Shown here one piece after another: positions 1 to 5,804 of a DNA stretch of 5,991 nucleotides (position 1 is its first letter; each line of letters opens with the position of its first letter). The stretch comes from Desulfobacterales bacterium (GTDB lineage: Bacteria > Desulfobacterota > Desulfobulbia > Desulfobulbales > BM004), in assembly GCA_012974315.1 (NCBI GenBank), contig JAAXQI010000218.1, forward strand, positions 1-5,991, in the 5' to 3' direction. The position numbers and the translations under genes are program-made. Below the pieces are notes generated by a model. The model did not search any database and was not told the origin of the DNA. It worked only from the letters and a program-made list of their open reading frames with translations.

Positions 1-42
1 GTCTGAAAGACAGTACAGTTAAAAAAAATGCTTTCACTTCCC

Positions 43-67
43 TGATTGATCTTCAAACACTCAATCA
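43..67. repeat. Inverted repeat TGATTGA-N11-TCAATCA
   Basis: A perfect 7-bp inverted repeat (43-49 and 61-67) is separated by 11 bases. No T-run follows it, so it does not look like a terminator. It lies about 90 bases upstream of the candidate promoter of the 12-heme cytochrome gene and could be a regulator-binding site, but a 7-bp repeat in AT-rich DNA can also arise by chance. Confidence 0.3.
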
Positions 68-149
68 TAATGTTATAATTTACAAAACAAACAGGTAATG
101 GCATACACGCAACTTAAAGGAATTGCAGTGACACATTTTTGAACTATTT

Positions 150-185
150 ATCACTTGACAAAGGCGGACTTTGTCTGATAGTGAT
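150..185 (+). promoter_or_regulatory. Two-part palindrome containing a sigma70-like promoter
   Basis: The inner arms are GACAAAG (157-163) and CTTTGTC (169-175) around the loop GCGGA. The outer arms are ATCACT (150-155) and AGTGAT (180-185). Together they give 13 complementary pairs interrupted by one base on the left and four on the right. A perfect -35 TTGACA (155-160) lies in the left arm. A 4/6 -10 GATAGT (177-182) lies in the right arm after a 16-base spacer. An operator placed across the promoter would suit repressor control of the cytochrome gene that starts about 65 bases downstream. Alternatively the palindrome is an RNA hairpin in a longer transcript and the promoter is elsewhere. 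The arms are seen directly; their function is inferred. Confidence 0.45.
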
Positions 186-249
186 TTTCCATTCATTAAC
201 TTTTAGAAACGATATTCGGAAGCTAAGATAATTTTTTGCAGGAGAAAGG

Positions 250-1056
250 GTGGTCAGTATGACAGAAAAAAGGGTTCATGCATTCGTAGTAATTTTGTGT
301 GCAGTGGTTCTTGCCGCAGCAACACTTATGGTATCTACTCCAGACGCAAGCGCGGCACTTGTTGGCCTTGAGGTTTCCGATTGTGTGAAATGTCACCAGG
401 ATGCCCCGGCAACAATCGCCAGTAACGGCGGCAAGCACCAGACAGCAGTTACCTGCCTTGACTGTCATGGAGAGCATCCTCCCTGGGGTGAAAATGTTAT
501 CCCGCAATGCTCCATGTGCCACGAGGGCAAATCCCATTATGAACTGGAGAACTGCCTTACCTGCCATTCTAATCCCCATGAGCCCCTTGCCCTGAACCTT
601 GCCGATGATGTAAAAGAGCCCTGCCTTACCTGCCACGAAGGACCTGGTCAGGATTTTGTCAATTATGAAAGTGCCCATGCTGAGCAATCCTGTACGTTCT
701 GTCATGATGTACACGGCAAGATCCCCGATTGTTCCACGTGTCATGAGCCCCACGCTGAAGGCCAGATGACCAGTGACTGTTTGGCTTGTCACCCTGCCCA
801 TCATCCGCTGCAGATTAATTATGCCTTGACAACGCCGAGATCCTTCTGCGTGGCATGTCATGAGGAAATTGGCGAGTTGATGGAGAAAACAGAGACCAAG
901 CACCAGGCATTCACCTGTGCCTTCTGTCACCGCGGCCAGCATCCGATTGTGCCGCAATGCCAGACCTGCCACGGGGAACCACATTCTCCACTGATACACC
1001 AGAAAATGCCGAACTGCCTTGATTGTCATATGGACACGCATTACCTGGTTAAGTAA
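250..1056 (+). CDS. Secreted dodecaheme c-type cytochrome (three tetraheme repeats)
   Basis: This is a 268-residue protein with a Sec signal peptide: a charged start (TEKR), a hydrophobic core at about residues 11-28, and a likely cut after A33-S-A35. It carries twelve CXXCH heme c motifs, with first cysteines at 45, 69, 87, 102, 125, 148, 161, 177, 200, 223, 237 and 256. There are 14 other histidines in the mature part, enough for bis-His ligation of every heme. The spacing repeats as three four-heme units. One heme per roughly 19 residues implies almost no fold beyond a heme chain, so it should act as an electron carrier in the periplasm or outside the cell. The family is a multiheme cytochrome of the c3/c7-like kind found in metal- and sulfur-cycling anaerobes; I do not recognise a specific named gene. 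The start used is GTG 250, with AGGAG (240-244) five bases upstream. ATG 259, behind AAAGGG, is an alternative that drops three residues and leaves the signal peptide intact. An intrinsic terminator follows 11 bases after the stop. Confidence 0.95.
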   Translation: MVSMTEKRVHAFVVILCAVVLAAATLMVSTPDASAALVGLEVSDCVKCHQDAPATIASNGGKHQTAVTCLDCHGEHPPWGENVIPQCSMCHEGKSHYELENCLTCHSNPHEPLALNLADDVKEPCLTCHEGPGQDFVNYESAHAEQSCTFCHDVHGKIPDCSTCHEPHAEGQMTSDCLACHPAHHPLQINYALTTPRSFCVACHEEIGELMEKTETKHQAFTCAFCHRGQHPIVPQCQTCHGEPHSPLIHQKMPNCLDCHMDTHYLVK

Positions 1057-1066
1057 ATAAAGGCCT

Positions 1067-1110
1067 AATGGCAGGAGAGGTAGATTAGTCCCCTCTCCTG
1101 CCATTTTTTT
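1067..1110 (+). terminator. Strong intrinsic terminator after the 12-heme cytochrome
   Basis: A perfect 14-bp stem pairs 1067-1080 (AATGGCAGGAGAGG) with 1092-1105 (CCTCTCCTGCCATT) around an 11-base loop, and a T-run ends at 1110. It should end the transcript of the upstream gene. If the next genes share that transcript, it would set a lower level for them. Confidence 0.92.
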
Positions 1111-1152
1111 ATGAATTTTCTGAAAATAGAGCATCACAAAAAGAGGGAAAGC

Positions 1153-1320
1153 ATGGGGCACGGAAGAGAAATTCCAAAAGCACAGGCTGAAAACTCAGTT
1201 GCCGCCAATGAGATGGGAGCAGTAGAAGAAGATCCTTGGCCTGCAGGAACTGAATCGACTCCACCAACTGATCAAATATTAATTGAAGAAAATGAACCTG
1301 TCCAGGAAGTGTTCGATTGA
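1153..1320 (+). CDS. Hypothetical small acidic protein (55 aa)
   Basis: This short open frame starts at ATG 1153 behind GAGG (1143-1146) with a 6-base gap. It ends at TGA 1318-1320, whose last base is the first base of the AGGAGG of the next gene, so the two could be translated in one pass. An in-frame ATG at 1111 would add 14 residues, but it sits directly against the terminator T-run with no ribosome binding site. The product has ten Glu and three Asp against two Arg and one Lys, several Pro, no Cys, no signal peptide and no membrane segment, and is probably unstructured. I recognise no family. It may be a small partner of the pentaheme lipoprotein or merely the leader of its mRNA. Whether it is expressed cannot be judged from this window alone. 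Confidence 0.42.
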   Translation: MGHGREIPKAQAENSVAANEMGAVEEDPWPAGTESTPPTDQILIEENEPVQEVFD

Positions 1321-1325
1321 GGAGG
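1320..1325 (+). promoter_or_regulatory. Ribosome binding site fixing the pentaheme cytochrome start
   Basis: AGGAGG matches the anti-Shine-Dalgarno core and lies 9 bases before ATG 1335. The frame is open further back to TTG 1317, but that start would place the site inside the coding region, so ATG 1335 is preferred. Confidence 0.85.
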
Positions 1326-1334
1326 TTATTGACC

Positions 1335-3170
1335 ATGTTCGCGAGTAAATTGTCCTTAGGGAAAAAGGTTTTTAGTTTAACTGTGATTATGGTGGTGTTT
1401 ATTTTTTCCAGTCAGCTGACTTCCTGTGTTACCGGAACCAGGGTTGCTACAGACGCCACTGCTCCTGCTGAATCAACTCCTGCGCCTGGTTCGGAGAAGG
1501 TGGGGAAGTATGGAGTTGTTGATGTGACCAATTACTACAGCAGAGAGACTGCTGACTACCCCAGGTCCACTGCAGGTTTGGCAACTTTTGAAACAGACAA
1601 TTTTATAGGTTCCGGAAAATGTGCGACGTGCCATGAAATCCTTGTCGACAGTGCGGGCAAAGATATGTCGATTGCCGGACACTGGCGTTCAACCATGATG
1701 GCTAATGCAGCCAAAGATCCGATATGGCTTGCAAAAGTCAGCTCAGAGGTTAAGCGTAATCCTGCTTTAAAAAAAGTTATAGAGGAAAAATGCACCCTCT
1801 GTCATATGCCAATAGCCTGGACCCAGGCATATAAGGAGGGAGGTGAGAGGGTAATGTTCGATAAAGGTTTTTTGAATCCCCAAAATGATCTCCATGCTGC
1901 TGCAATGGATGGTGTTTCCTGCTCCCTCTGTCATCAGGTTCAGGATGAGAATCTGGGACAGAAGAAAAGCTTCAGCGGTAAATTTGTCATTGATACCATT
2001 AAAAAAGCGCCCGAAAGGGAGATTTTCGGCCCCTATAAAGACCCGGTGCAAAAAACGATGCAGAAGAGTGTCGGATTCACCCCGGTATTTGGTTCCCAGA
2101 CAAATGATTCAGCCCTCTGTGCCGCCTGCCATACCCTGTATACTCCATTTGTGGATGGACAGGGCAACGTAGTTGGAGAATTCCCGGAGCAGACTCCTTA
2201 CCTGGAGTGGAAATACAGTGATTTTGGAGTGAATGCTGAAAAACGATATGATATTGGAGAGAATCCGGGGCAGGGCATGATCTGCCAGGAGTGCCATATG
2301 CCGCATTCAGAGGCTGGTGGAGTCAGGATTGCCGAGTGGACCCCAAAGGGAACGGAGCCTAAAGATCATTTTTCCCAGCATCATTTTGTAGGCGGAAATG
2401 CTTTAATGCTTGATATCATGCAGGATAATATTGGAAGTCTGCAGATCTCAGCCTCCTGGGATAAAATTGAGGACACAAAAGAACGCACTATGGTTCAACT
2501 GCAGACAAAAACCGCAAGTATATCATTAACCGGACTTAAGCATCGCTCCAATGAAATGACCGCTGAGTTTAAGGTGCAGAATAAAGTCGGACATAAATTC
2601 CCCTCAGGCATTCCTACCCGGCAAACCTGGATACACCTGATGGTGCAGGATGCATCCGGGCAGATGGTTTTTGAATCGGGCAAACCCAAAGCAGATGGGG
2701 GTATTGAGGGGAATGATGCTGATAGCAATCCTATGAGTTATGAGCCGCACTATGATGAGATCACCCAGTCCGGGCAGGTTCAGATTTATGAGGGAATTAT
2801 GCTCAACACTGATAACGAAGTAACCTACACTCTCCTGCGTGCTGGAAAGTATGCCAAGGATAACAGGCTGCTGCCAAAGGGATTTGACAAGAATGGGGTG
2901 CCGTCTGATATCGGTGTCTTTGGCATGGCTCTTTCAGATGAGGATTTTATTGGAGGTTCGGACCAGGTGACGTACAGGATTGACACCTCAGGACATAGAG
3001 GACCGTATACCATGACAGCAAGACTGCTTTTTACACCTGTTTCCTATCCCTTTGTCAAGGACCTGGCAAAGGATCAGGATTTGCCGGAAGTCGACCGTTT
3101 TATGTCTTTCTATGGTAAAGTTGACAAGATGCCCCAGGAGATTGCCGCTATACAGACAATTGTTCAATGA
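1335..3170 (+). CDS. Pentaheme c-type cytochrome lipoprotein with C-terminal heme-free domain
   Basis: This is a 611-residue protein with a lipoprotein signal: basic KLSLGKK, a hydrophobic stretch at about 12-26, then the lipobox L28-T-S-C31. C31 is therefore the predicted lipid-anchored first residue. Five CXXCH motifs begin at C96, C153, C196, C262 and C317. Likely distal ligands among the other histidines include H116 (in GHWRS), H187, H324 and H345/H349/H350 (in DHFSQHHF). Residues from about 365 to 611 carry no heme and look beta-rich, with the signature NKVGHKFPSG at 416-425. The heme part resembles the cytochrome c554-like multiheme group. I infer a membrane-attached electron carrier or reductase subunit facing the periplasm or cell surface; the substrate cannot be told from sequence. 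No second gene follows on the same strand, so it ends its unit. I see no clear intrinsic terminator after the stop. The distance from the 12-heme gene, with a terminator between, suggests related but separately tuned expression. Confidence 0.93.
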   Translation: MFASKLSLGKKVFSLTVIMVVFIFSSQLTSCVTGTRVATDATAPAESTPAPGSEKVGKYGVVDVTNYYSRETADYPRSTAGLATFETDNFIGSGKCATCHEILVDSAGKDMSIAGHWRSTMMANAAKDPIWLAKVSSEVKRNPALKKVIEEKCTLCHMPIAWTQAYKEGGERVMFDKGFLNPQNDLHAAAMDGVSCSLCHQVQDENLGQKKSFSGKFVIDTIKKAPEREIFGPYKDPVQKTMQKSVGFTPVFGSQTNDSALCAACHTLYTPFVDGQGNVVGEFPEQTPYLEWKYSDFGVNAEKRYDIGENPGQGMICQECHMPHSEAGGVRIAEWTPKGTEPKDHFSQHHFVGGNALMLDIMQDNIGSLQISASWDKIEDTKERTMVQLQTKTASISLTGLKHRSNEMTAEFKVQNKVGHKFPSGIPTRQTWIHLMVQDASGQMVFESGKPKADGGIEGNDADSNPMSYEPHYDEITQSGQVQIYEGIMLNTDNEVTYTLLRAGKYAKDNRLLPKGFDKNGVPSDIGVFGMALSDEDFIGGSDQVTYRIDTSGHRGPYTMTARLLFTPVSYPFVKDLAKDQDLPEVDRFMSFYGKVDKMPQEIAAIQTIVQ

Positions 3171-3293
3171 TGATAATTTCGTAGATAGTTGTAGACTTCG
3201 AAAATATTCAGGTATCAACGGGGCCTGATAAAATCAATATATCCCGGACGAGATACTTGTTGTCAGAGTGATTTTTTCGAGGCGTCGGGAGGC
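3171..3293. other. Intergenic stretch without a recognisable gene
   Basis: Short open frames on both strands here show no family I recognise. I see no convincing terminator for the pentaheme cytochrome. This may be decayed DNA continuous with the methylase scrap that follows. Confidence 0.5.
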
Positions 3294-3482
3294 TTAATAT
3301 TGAGGACTTTTTGGGTGTTGAGGGTGAACATCTTCAAAAAACCACCGCCTATTGTTGACCAGCATTGTAATATCTATACTCTCAGCTTTTTCTAATATCT
3401 CCATTCTAAATGGTGTTGATCCTTTAACGGCCAAAGCGGATCGGGGCAAGACAACACCCATTCGACCTCCCTCAGAGCTAAC
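3294..3482 (-). pseudogene. Remnant of a DNA adenine methylase / type IIG restriction enzyme, cut by the insertion sequence
   Basis: Read on the minus strand from the insertion-sequence edge, an open frame of 62 codons ends at TAA 3296-3294. It has no start of its own. Its first part contains EGGRMGVVLPRSAL and later NNRRWFFEDVHPQ. These resemble the segment of Eco57I-like and other N6-adenine methylase/restriction proteins that follows the catalytic motif (GGR-hydrophobic-VLP-SAL, then an N-x-R-x-W-x-F-D-x-VH type motif). The catalytic NPPY/DPPY motif is absent. After the second motif the similarity stops within a few residues. On the other side of the insertion sequence the joined frame meets a stop within 13 codons and shows nothing methylase-like. 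The gene was therefore probably already a fragment when the element entered. The family call rests on remembered motif patterns, not on a search. Confidence 0.55.
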
Positions 3483-3484
3483 TA
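3479..3484. repeat. Target site duplication, left copy (TAACTA)
   Basis: TAACTA directly precedes the left inverted repeat and is identical to 5178-5183 directly after the right one. This supports a 6-bp target duplication and places the element at 3485-5177. Confidence 0.75.
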
Positions 3485-3497
3485 GTGTCTGTCCATA
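3485..3497 (+). repeat. Left terminal inverted repeat of the insertion sequence
   Basis: GTGTCTGTCCATA is the exact reverse complement of 5165-5177. The match ends after this stretch on the inner side. Confidence 0.88.
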
Positions 3498-3652
3498 AAT
3501 GGCTTTTTGGGGTTGAATCCATCTCGGTAATCCAGGCGAAAATCGACGGCTTTAGCCTACACCGAATTCAAAAAATACTTTCTGCAACCAATTAGGCCAG
3601 TTTTACCCATTTTGGGCGCACTTATCCATTGCGATAATAAATAATTTATATA

Positions 3653-3666
3653 ATTTCAAGTAGTTA
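3653..3666. repeat. Internal near-repeat of the insertion sequence, copy 1
   Basis: ATTTCAAGTAGTTA matches 5145-5158 at 13 of 14 positions in the same orientation. This copy overlaps the transposase stop codon; the other lies just inside the right end. Possible subterminal binding sites, but chance is not excluded. Confidence 0.35.
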
Positions 3667-5034
3667 TTGTTTGGACAATTGTACTCGTGCCATGGTCAGC
3701 AAGTTCGCGGACACAATGGCTGACCAAACATAACTTTTGAAAGACTCAAAGCCCTTCCAAGAACAACGATCAAGACCAAGACTTCTTTTTAACCAGGATA
3801 TACCAGACTCTATTCCGGCTCGAAATCGTCGCAGAACTTTATACACATAACTGCTGCGGCACATCTCCTGTATCTCTAACCCCCTTCCCTTGGCAAAACA
3901 GACATCTTTGATTCCTTTTCCTTTGGCTGACTTCAGGTTAACTTTTGAGGCGAAACCACCATCCAAGGAAGCTTTGAGAGGGTAGCGCCCGTATATGTCC
4001 TTCTGGCGGTCAAACATTGTTCCTGTAAGTTCCGAATCCGCCGGGTTGCCTTCTAGAATCTGGCAATCAAGGATTAAATTTGAGGCACCACCGGTCAAAC
4101 AAATCTTATGTCCGTAATAAGTGTCCCGCCTGTCTTTCCGTATTATGTCTGTATGCTCTTCAAAGATTGAAACTATTTTTTCTGCTGCAGGAACACTTTC
4201 GCCTTGCACAACCCGCCGTTCTGTCTGGTCCACTACTTTCAATGCCAGAGGGATATAATGTTTTAACTCCCCGGCTATTCTCATTGCATGCAGTGGCTGC
4301 ATGAAGTTGCCACCTGTGTATGATTCCAATTCCAGGACCGCTGCCTGAGCATAACCTATTACTGTTTTCGTAACTTTGAGCAAATCTTTGTAGTGTTTCT
4401 TCCGACCAGCAGCGTTTTTTGCATTCATCACCCCAAGGCAACGACGCTTCGCTCTCTTGGTACGATTGTTATAGGGAAATTTGATGTCTGCAAATTTCTC
4501 TCTGGCCTGCCAAAGTATCCGATCCAGAACACGGACTGAATCCCAAAGAAGTTCTGAGTCATAAGGTGTATGGATATTGGACTCGACAACTGTACAGTCA
4601 ATACGCACCTTGCGCCCTTTTTCAACGCCGGTTCTTTCTGCATCTTTTATTGTTATCCTGTGGATTGCCTCCCAGGTCGTATCCGACAGGGCTTTTATGT
4701 TTTTTTGCAAAGTTGATTTCTTAAATGGTTTATCGCCAATGCCAATTCTGCAAAAGCTCCTGAAAACCCGGGAATCTGCAAGATAAAATGACAAGTCACG
4801 ATAACTGAACTTTTCTATTTGCTTGACAATAGCTGCATGGACAACTTGCTCAGCGGACATTCCGTTCGCACCGGTGTTGAAACTTTTATCCTTGATTGTT
4901 AAATCTTGTAAGGCTCTTTCATAAATGCTATCGTTTCTAGCGAGAATGCAGCTGATCTCAGCCCATTCTTGTGCCTTGGAGTGGACTGCTGCGGGTTCCA
5001 TGAGAGGTAGTTGTTTTTTGTGCTTTTTACGCAT
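3664..5034 (-). CDS. DDE transposase of the insertion sequence
   Basis: This 456-residue protein catalyses cut and strand transfer of the flanking element. Its N-terminal part (about 25-130) resembles the DUF772-type transposase domain. The catalytic RNase-H-like core shows D146 in RIDCTVVESNIH, D358 in KASLDGGF and E409 in FRAGIESGISWLKR, ending with the typical helix SANLLTMARV. The D146-D358 gap is long, as in IS5/ISNCY-type enzymes with an insertion before the second Asp. The start chosen is ATG 5034-5032. A ribosome site AAGGAG (5049-5044) lies 9 bases before it, whereas the upstream ATG at 5043 touches that site directly and would add only three residues. The frame is unbroken, so the enzyme is probably active. 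Long open frames in other phases inside it are shadows. Confidence 0.93.
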   Translation of the reverse strand: MRKKHKKQLPLMEPAAVHSKAQEWAEISCILARNDSIYERALQDLTIKDKSFNTGANGMSAEQVVHAAIVKQIEKFSYRDLSFYLADSRVFRSFCRIGIGDKPFKKSTLQKNIKALSDTTWEAIHRITIKDAERTGVEKGRKVRIDCTVVESNIHTPYDSELLWDSVRVLDRILWQAREKFADIKFPYNNRTKRAKRRCLGVMNAKNAAGRKKHYKDLLKVTKTVIGYAQAAVLELESYTGGNFMQPLHAMRIAGELKHYIPLALKVVDQTERRVVQGESVPAAEKIVSIFEEHTDIIRKDRRDTYYGHKICLTGGASNLILDCQILEGNPADSELTGTMFDRQKDIYGRYPLKASLDGGFASKVNLKSAKGKGIKDVCFAKGRGLEIQEMCRSSYVYKVLRRFRAGIESGISWLKRSLGLDRCSWKGFESFKSYVWSAIVSANLLTMARVQLSKQ

Positions 5035-5089
5035 CAGAGACATCTCCTTTAGTGAATTTGTTTTGTGATATTAATTGTTTGGCGACATA

Positions 5090-5118
5090 ATACTACAAAA
5101 CATTGCGCAAAAAGTCCA
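5090..5118 (-). promoter_or_regulatory. Candidate promoter of the transposase gene
   Basis: On the minus strand, TGGACT (5118-5113, 4/6 to the -35 consensus) and TAGTAT (5095-5090, 4/6 to the -10) are separated by 17 bases. They lie inside the element, about 55 bases before the transposase start. Both boxes are weak, which is usual for transposase genes. Confidence 0.3.
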
Positions 5119-5144
5119 CTCAAAACAAGGCACTTTTCTTTTTT

Positions 5145-5158
5145 ATTTCAAATAGTTA
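5145..5158. repeat. Internal near-repeat of the insertion sequence, copy 2
   Basis: ATTTCAAATAGTTA lies 6 bases inside the right terminal repeat and differs at one position from 3653-3666. Confidence 0.35.
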
Positions 5159-5164
5159 CTCCTC

Positions 5165-5177
5165 TATGGACAGACAC
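5165..5177 (-). repeat. Right terminal inverted repeat of the insertion sequence
   Basis: TATGGACAGACAC is the exact reverse complement of 3485-3497 and is followed at once by the second copy of the target duplication. Confidence 0.88.
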
Positions 5178-5183
5178 TAACTA
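5178..5183. repeat. Target site duplication, right copy (TAACTA)
   Basis: Identical to 3479-3484 and directly adjacent to the right inverted repeat. Confidence 0.75.
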
Positions 5184-5229
5184 AGAATAAACACAACTAA
5201 AAGACTAGATTCATCTCCCCCTGACAAAT

Positions 5230-5252
5230 AAAAATACTCCGAAAAATACTCC
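5230..5252. repeat. Short tandem repeat of AAAAATACTCC
   Basis: Two identical 11-base copies (5230-5240 and 5242-5252) are separated by one G. They lie between the insertion sequence and the PilZ gene. No function is evident. The rest of 5184-5297 is AT-rich and holds no gene I can support. Confidence 0.5.
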
Positions 5253-5301
5253 TGCCGCCCGATTTTCATTCTTTAATTATATGTTAATAAAAAGAAAGTT
5301 G

Positions 5302-5329
5302 AAAAGTTTACATGCGCAATTGCTGATAA
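5302..5329 (+). promoter_or_regulatory. Sigma28 (FliA)-like promoter of the PilZ gene
   Basis: AAAAGTTT (5302-5309) and GCTGATAA (5322-5329) each match the flagellar sigma28 consensus (TAAAGTTT, GCCGATAA) at 7 of 8 positions. The spacer is 12 bases where 11 is usual. The start of transcription would fall near 5336, about 20 bases before the PilZ start codon. PilZ proteins that brake the flagellar motor (YcgR in enterobacteria) are known members of the FliA regulon, so the context fits. The extra spacer base is the main doubt. A sigma70 reading (TTGAAA at 5299) has a poor -10. Confidence 0.5.
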
Positions 5330-5355
5330 ATCCGTAATTTTGGGGGATGAAAGGC

Positions 5356-5775
5356 ATGAAAATAAATAGCGATTACACAGAACGGAGGCAGCATGAACGC
5401 GCATCTATGCAAACCATTGTGATTGGCATGCTTAACTCTGGTGAGTCTATAACGACCGGATCAATCACTGATATTTCACTGGGTGGTGTCAAGTTTACCT
5501 ATCATGAACATATAATGGAGCCTAAAGATAGCCCCATCCAGTCAATCGATCTAATGGCAGGCATCCATAACCTGGTTGATATTCCTTGCAAGTCCGCTTG
5601 GGATGTTACCGTAGAAACGGAATCCGATTCTAAATTAACATATTTAAGGCAGTGCGGGATTCAATTTGGCAAACTGACCCCTAACCAGATTTTTTTGTTG
5701 AGAAGTTTCATTAACCATAGGACGTCTCTTGGGATTAACGGCATAACCTCTGATGACCATATAACTTACAGCTGA
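5356..5775 (+). CDS. PilZ-domain cyclic-di-GMP binding protein
   Basis: This 139-residue protein is little more than a single PilZ domain. It shows both halves of the c-di-GMP site: the R-x-x-x-R motif (R11-QHE-R15 within ERRQHERA) and the D-x-S-x-x-G motif (D39, S41, G44 within ITDISLGGVKF). Further beta strands extend to CGIQF, then a C-terminal helix (about 110-122). There is no signal peptide or membrane segment, so it should act in the cytoplasm as an effector that binds a partner when loaded with c-di-GMP. The partner cannot be named from sequence. Start ATG 5356 is preferred because GGGGGA (5342-5347) lies 8 bases before it; ATG 5347 overlaps that site and would add three residues. A sigma28-like promoter precedes the gene and a c-di-GMP riboswitch follows within about 30 bases. 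Confidence 0.92.
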   Translation: MKINSDYTERRQHERASMQTIVIGMLNSGESITTGSITDISLGGVKFTYHEHIMEPKDSPIQSIDLMAGIHNLVDIPCKSAWDVTVETESDSKLTYLRQCGIQFGKLTPNQIFLLRSFINHRTSLGINGITSDDHITYS

Positions 5776-5804
5776 TTGCCATCTGTTTCATTTACTATTA
5801 AGAT
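5776..5804 (+). promoter_or_regulatory. Weak candidate promoter for the riboswitch transcript
   Basis: TTGCCA (5776-5781, 5/6) and TAAGAT (5799-5804, 4/6) are 17 bases apart, directly after the PilZ stop codon. The predicted start near 5811 would remove the 5' strand of the aptamer's first helix, which weakens the call. Read-through from the PilZ gene is an alternative. Confidence 0.28.

Larger units (their letters stand above)
3485..5177 (-). mobile_element. Complete insertion sequence, DDE type (ISNCY-like / IS5-superfamily-like)
   Basis: The element is 1693 bp long, with perfect 13-bp terminal inverted repeats (GTGTCTGTCCATA), a 6-bp direct duplication of target DNA and a single intact transposase gene on the minus strand. 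The TA next to each end is shared by the duplication, so the inverted repeat can also be read as 15 bp with TA included. Non-coding spans are about 180 bp at the left end and about 140 bp at the right. Intact ends, an intact reading frame and identical flanking duplications point to recent insertion. The family label is uncertain: the transposase motifs fit the group often annotated ISNCY, but the family cannot be settled without comparison to a reference set. Confidence 0.88.

Noticed and set aside
1..11. Small hairpin GTCT-GAA-AGAC at the window start as an upstream terminator
   Set aside because: The stem is only four pairs and the following run is A rather than T on this strand.
74..79. 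TATAAT at 74-79 as a promoter -10 box
   Set aside because: No acceptable -35 box lies 16-18 bases upstream, and the region is AT-rich enough for chance matches.
1111..1152. Upstream start (ATG 1111) for the small acidic ORF
   Set aside because: It lies against the terminator T-run with no ribosome binding site, while ATG 1153 has one at good spacing.
223..1161. Long minus-strand open frame of 312 codons opposite the 12-heme cytochrome
   Set aside because: It runs exactly antisense to a gene with twelve CXXCH motifs. Its length reflects the skewed codon use of that gene, and the predicted protein has no recognisable domain or ribosome site.
1317..1334. TTG 1317 as start of the pentaheme cytochrome
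   Set aside because: It would place the perfect AGGAGG inside the coding sequence; ATG 1335 is correctly spaced and gives a cleaner lipoprotein signal.
1885..2172. Plus-strand 95-codon frame inside the pentaheme cytochrome gene
   Set aside because: It overlaps heme motifs read in the true frame and has no plausible product. The same holds for the other short frames on both strands in 1473-3218.
4160..4643. Two minus-strand frames (4160-4441 and 4428-4643) that could suggest a frameshifted transposase
   Set aside because: The main transposase frame is continuous and carries all three catalytic residues. These frames are other-phase shadows, not pieces of a broken gene.
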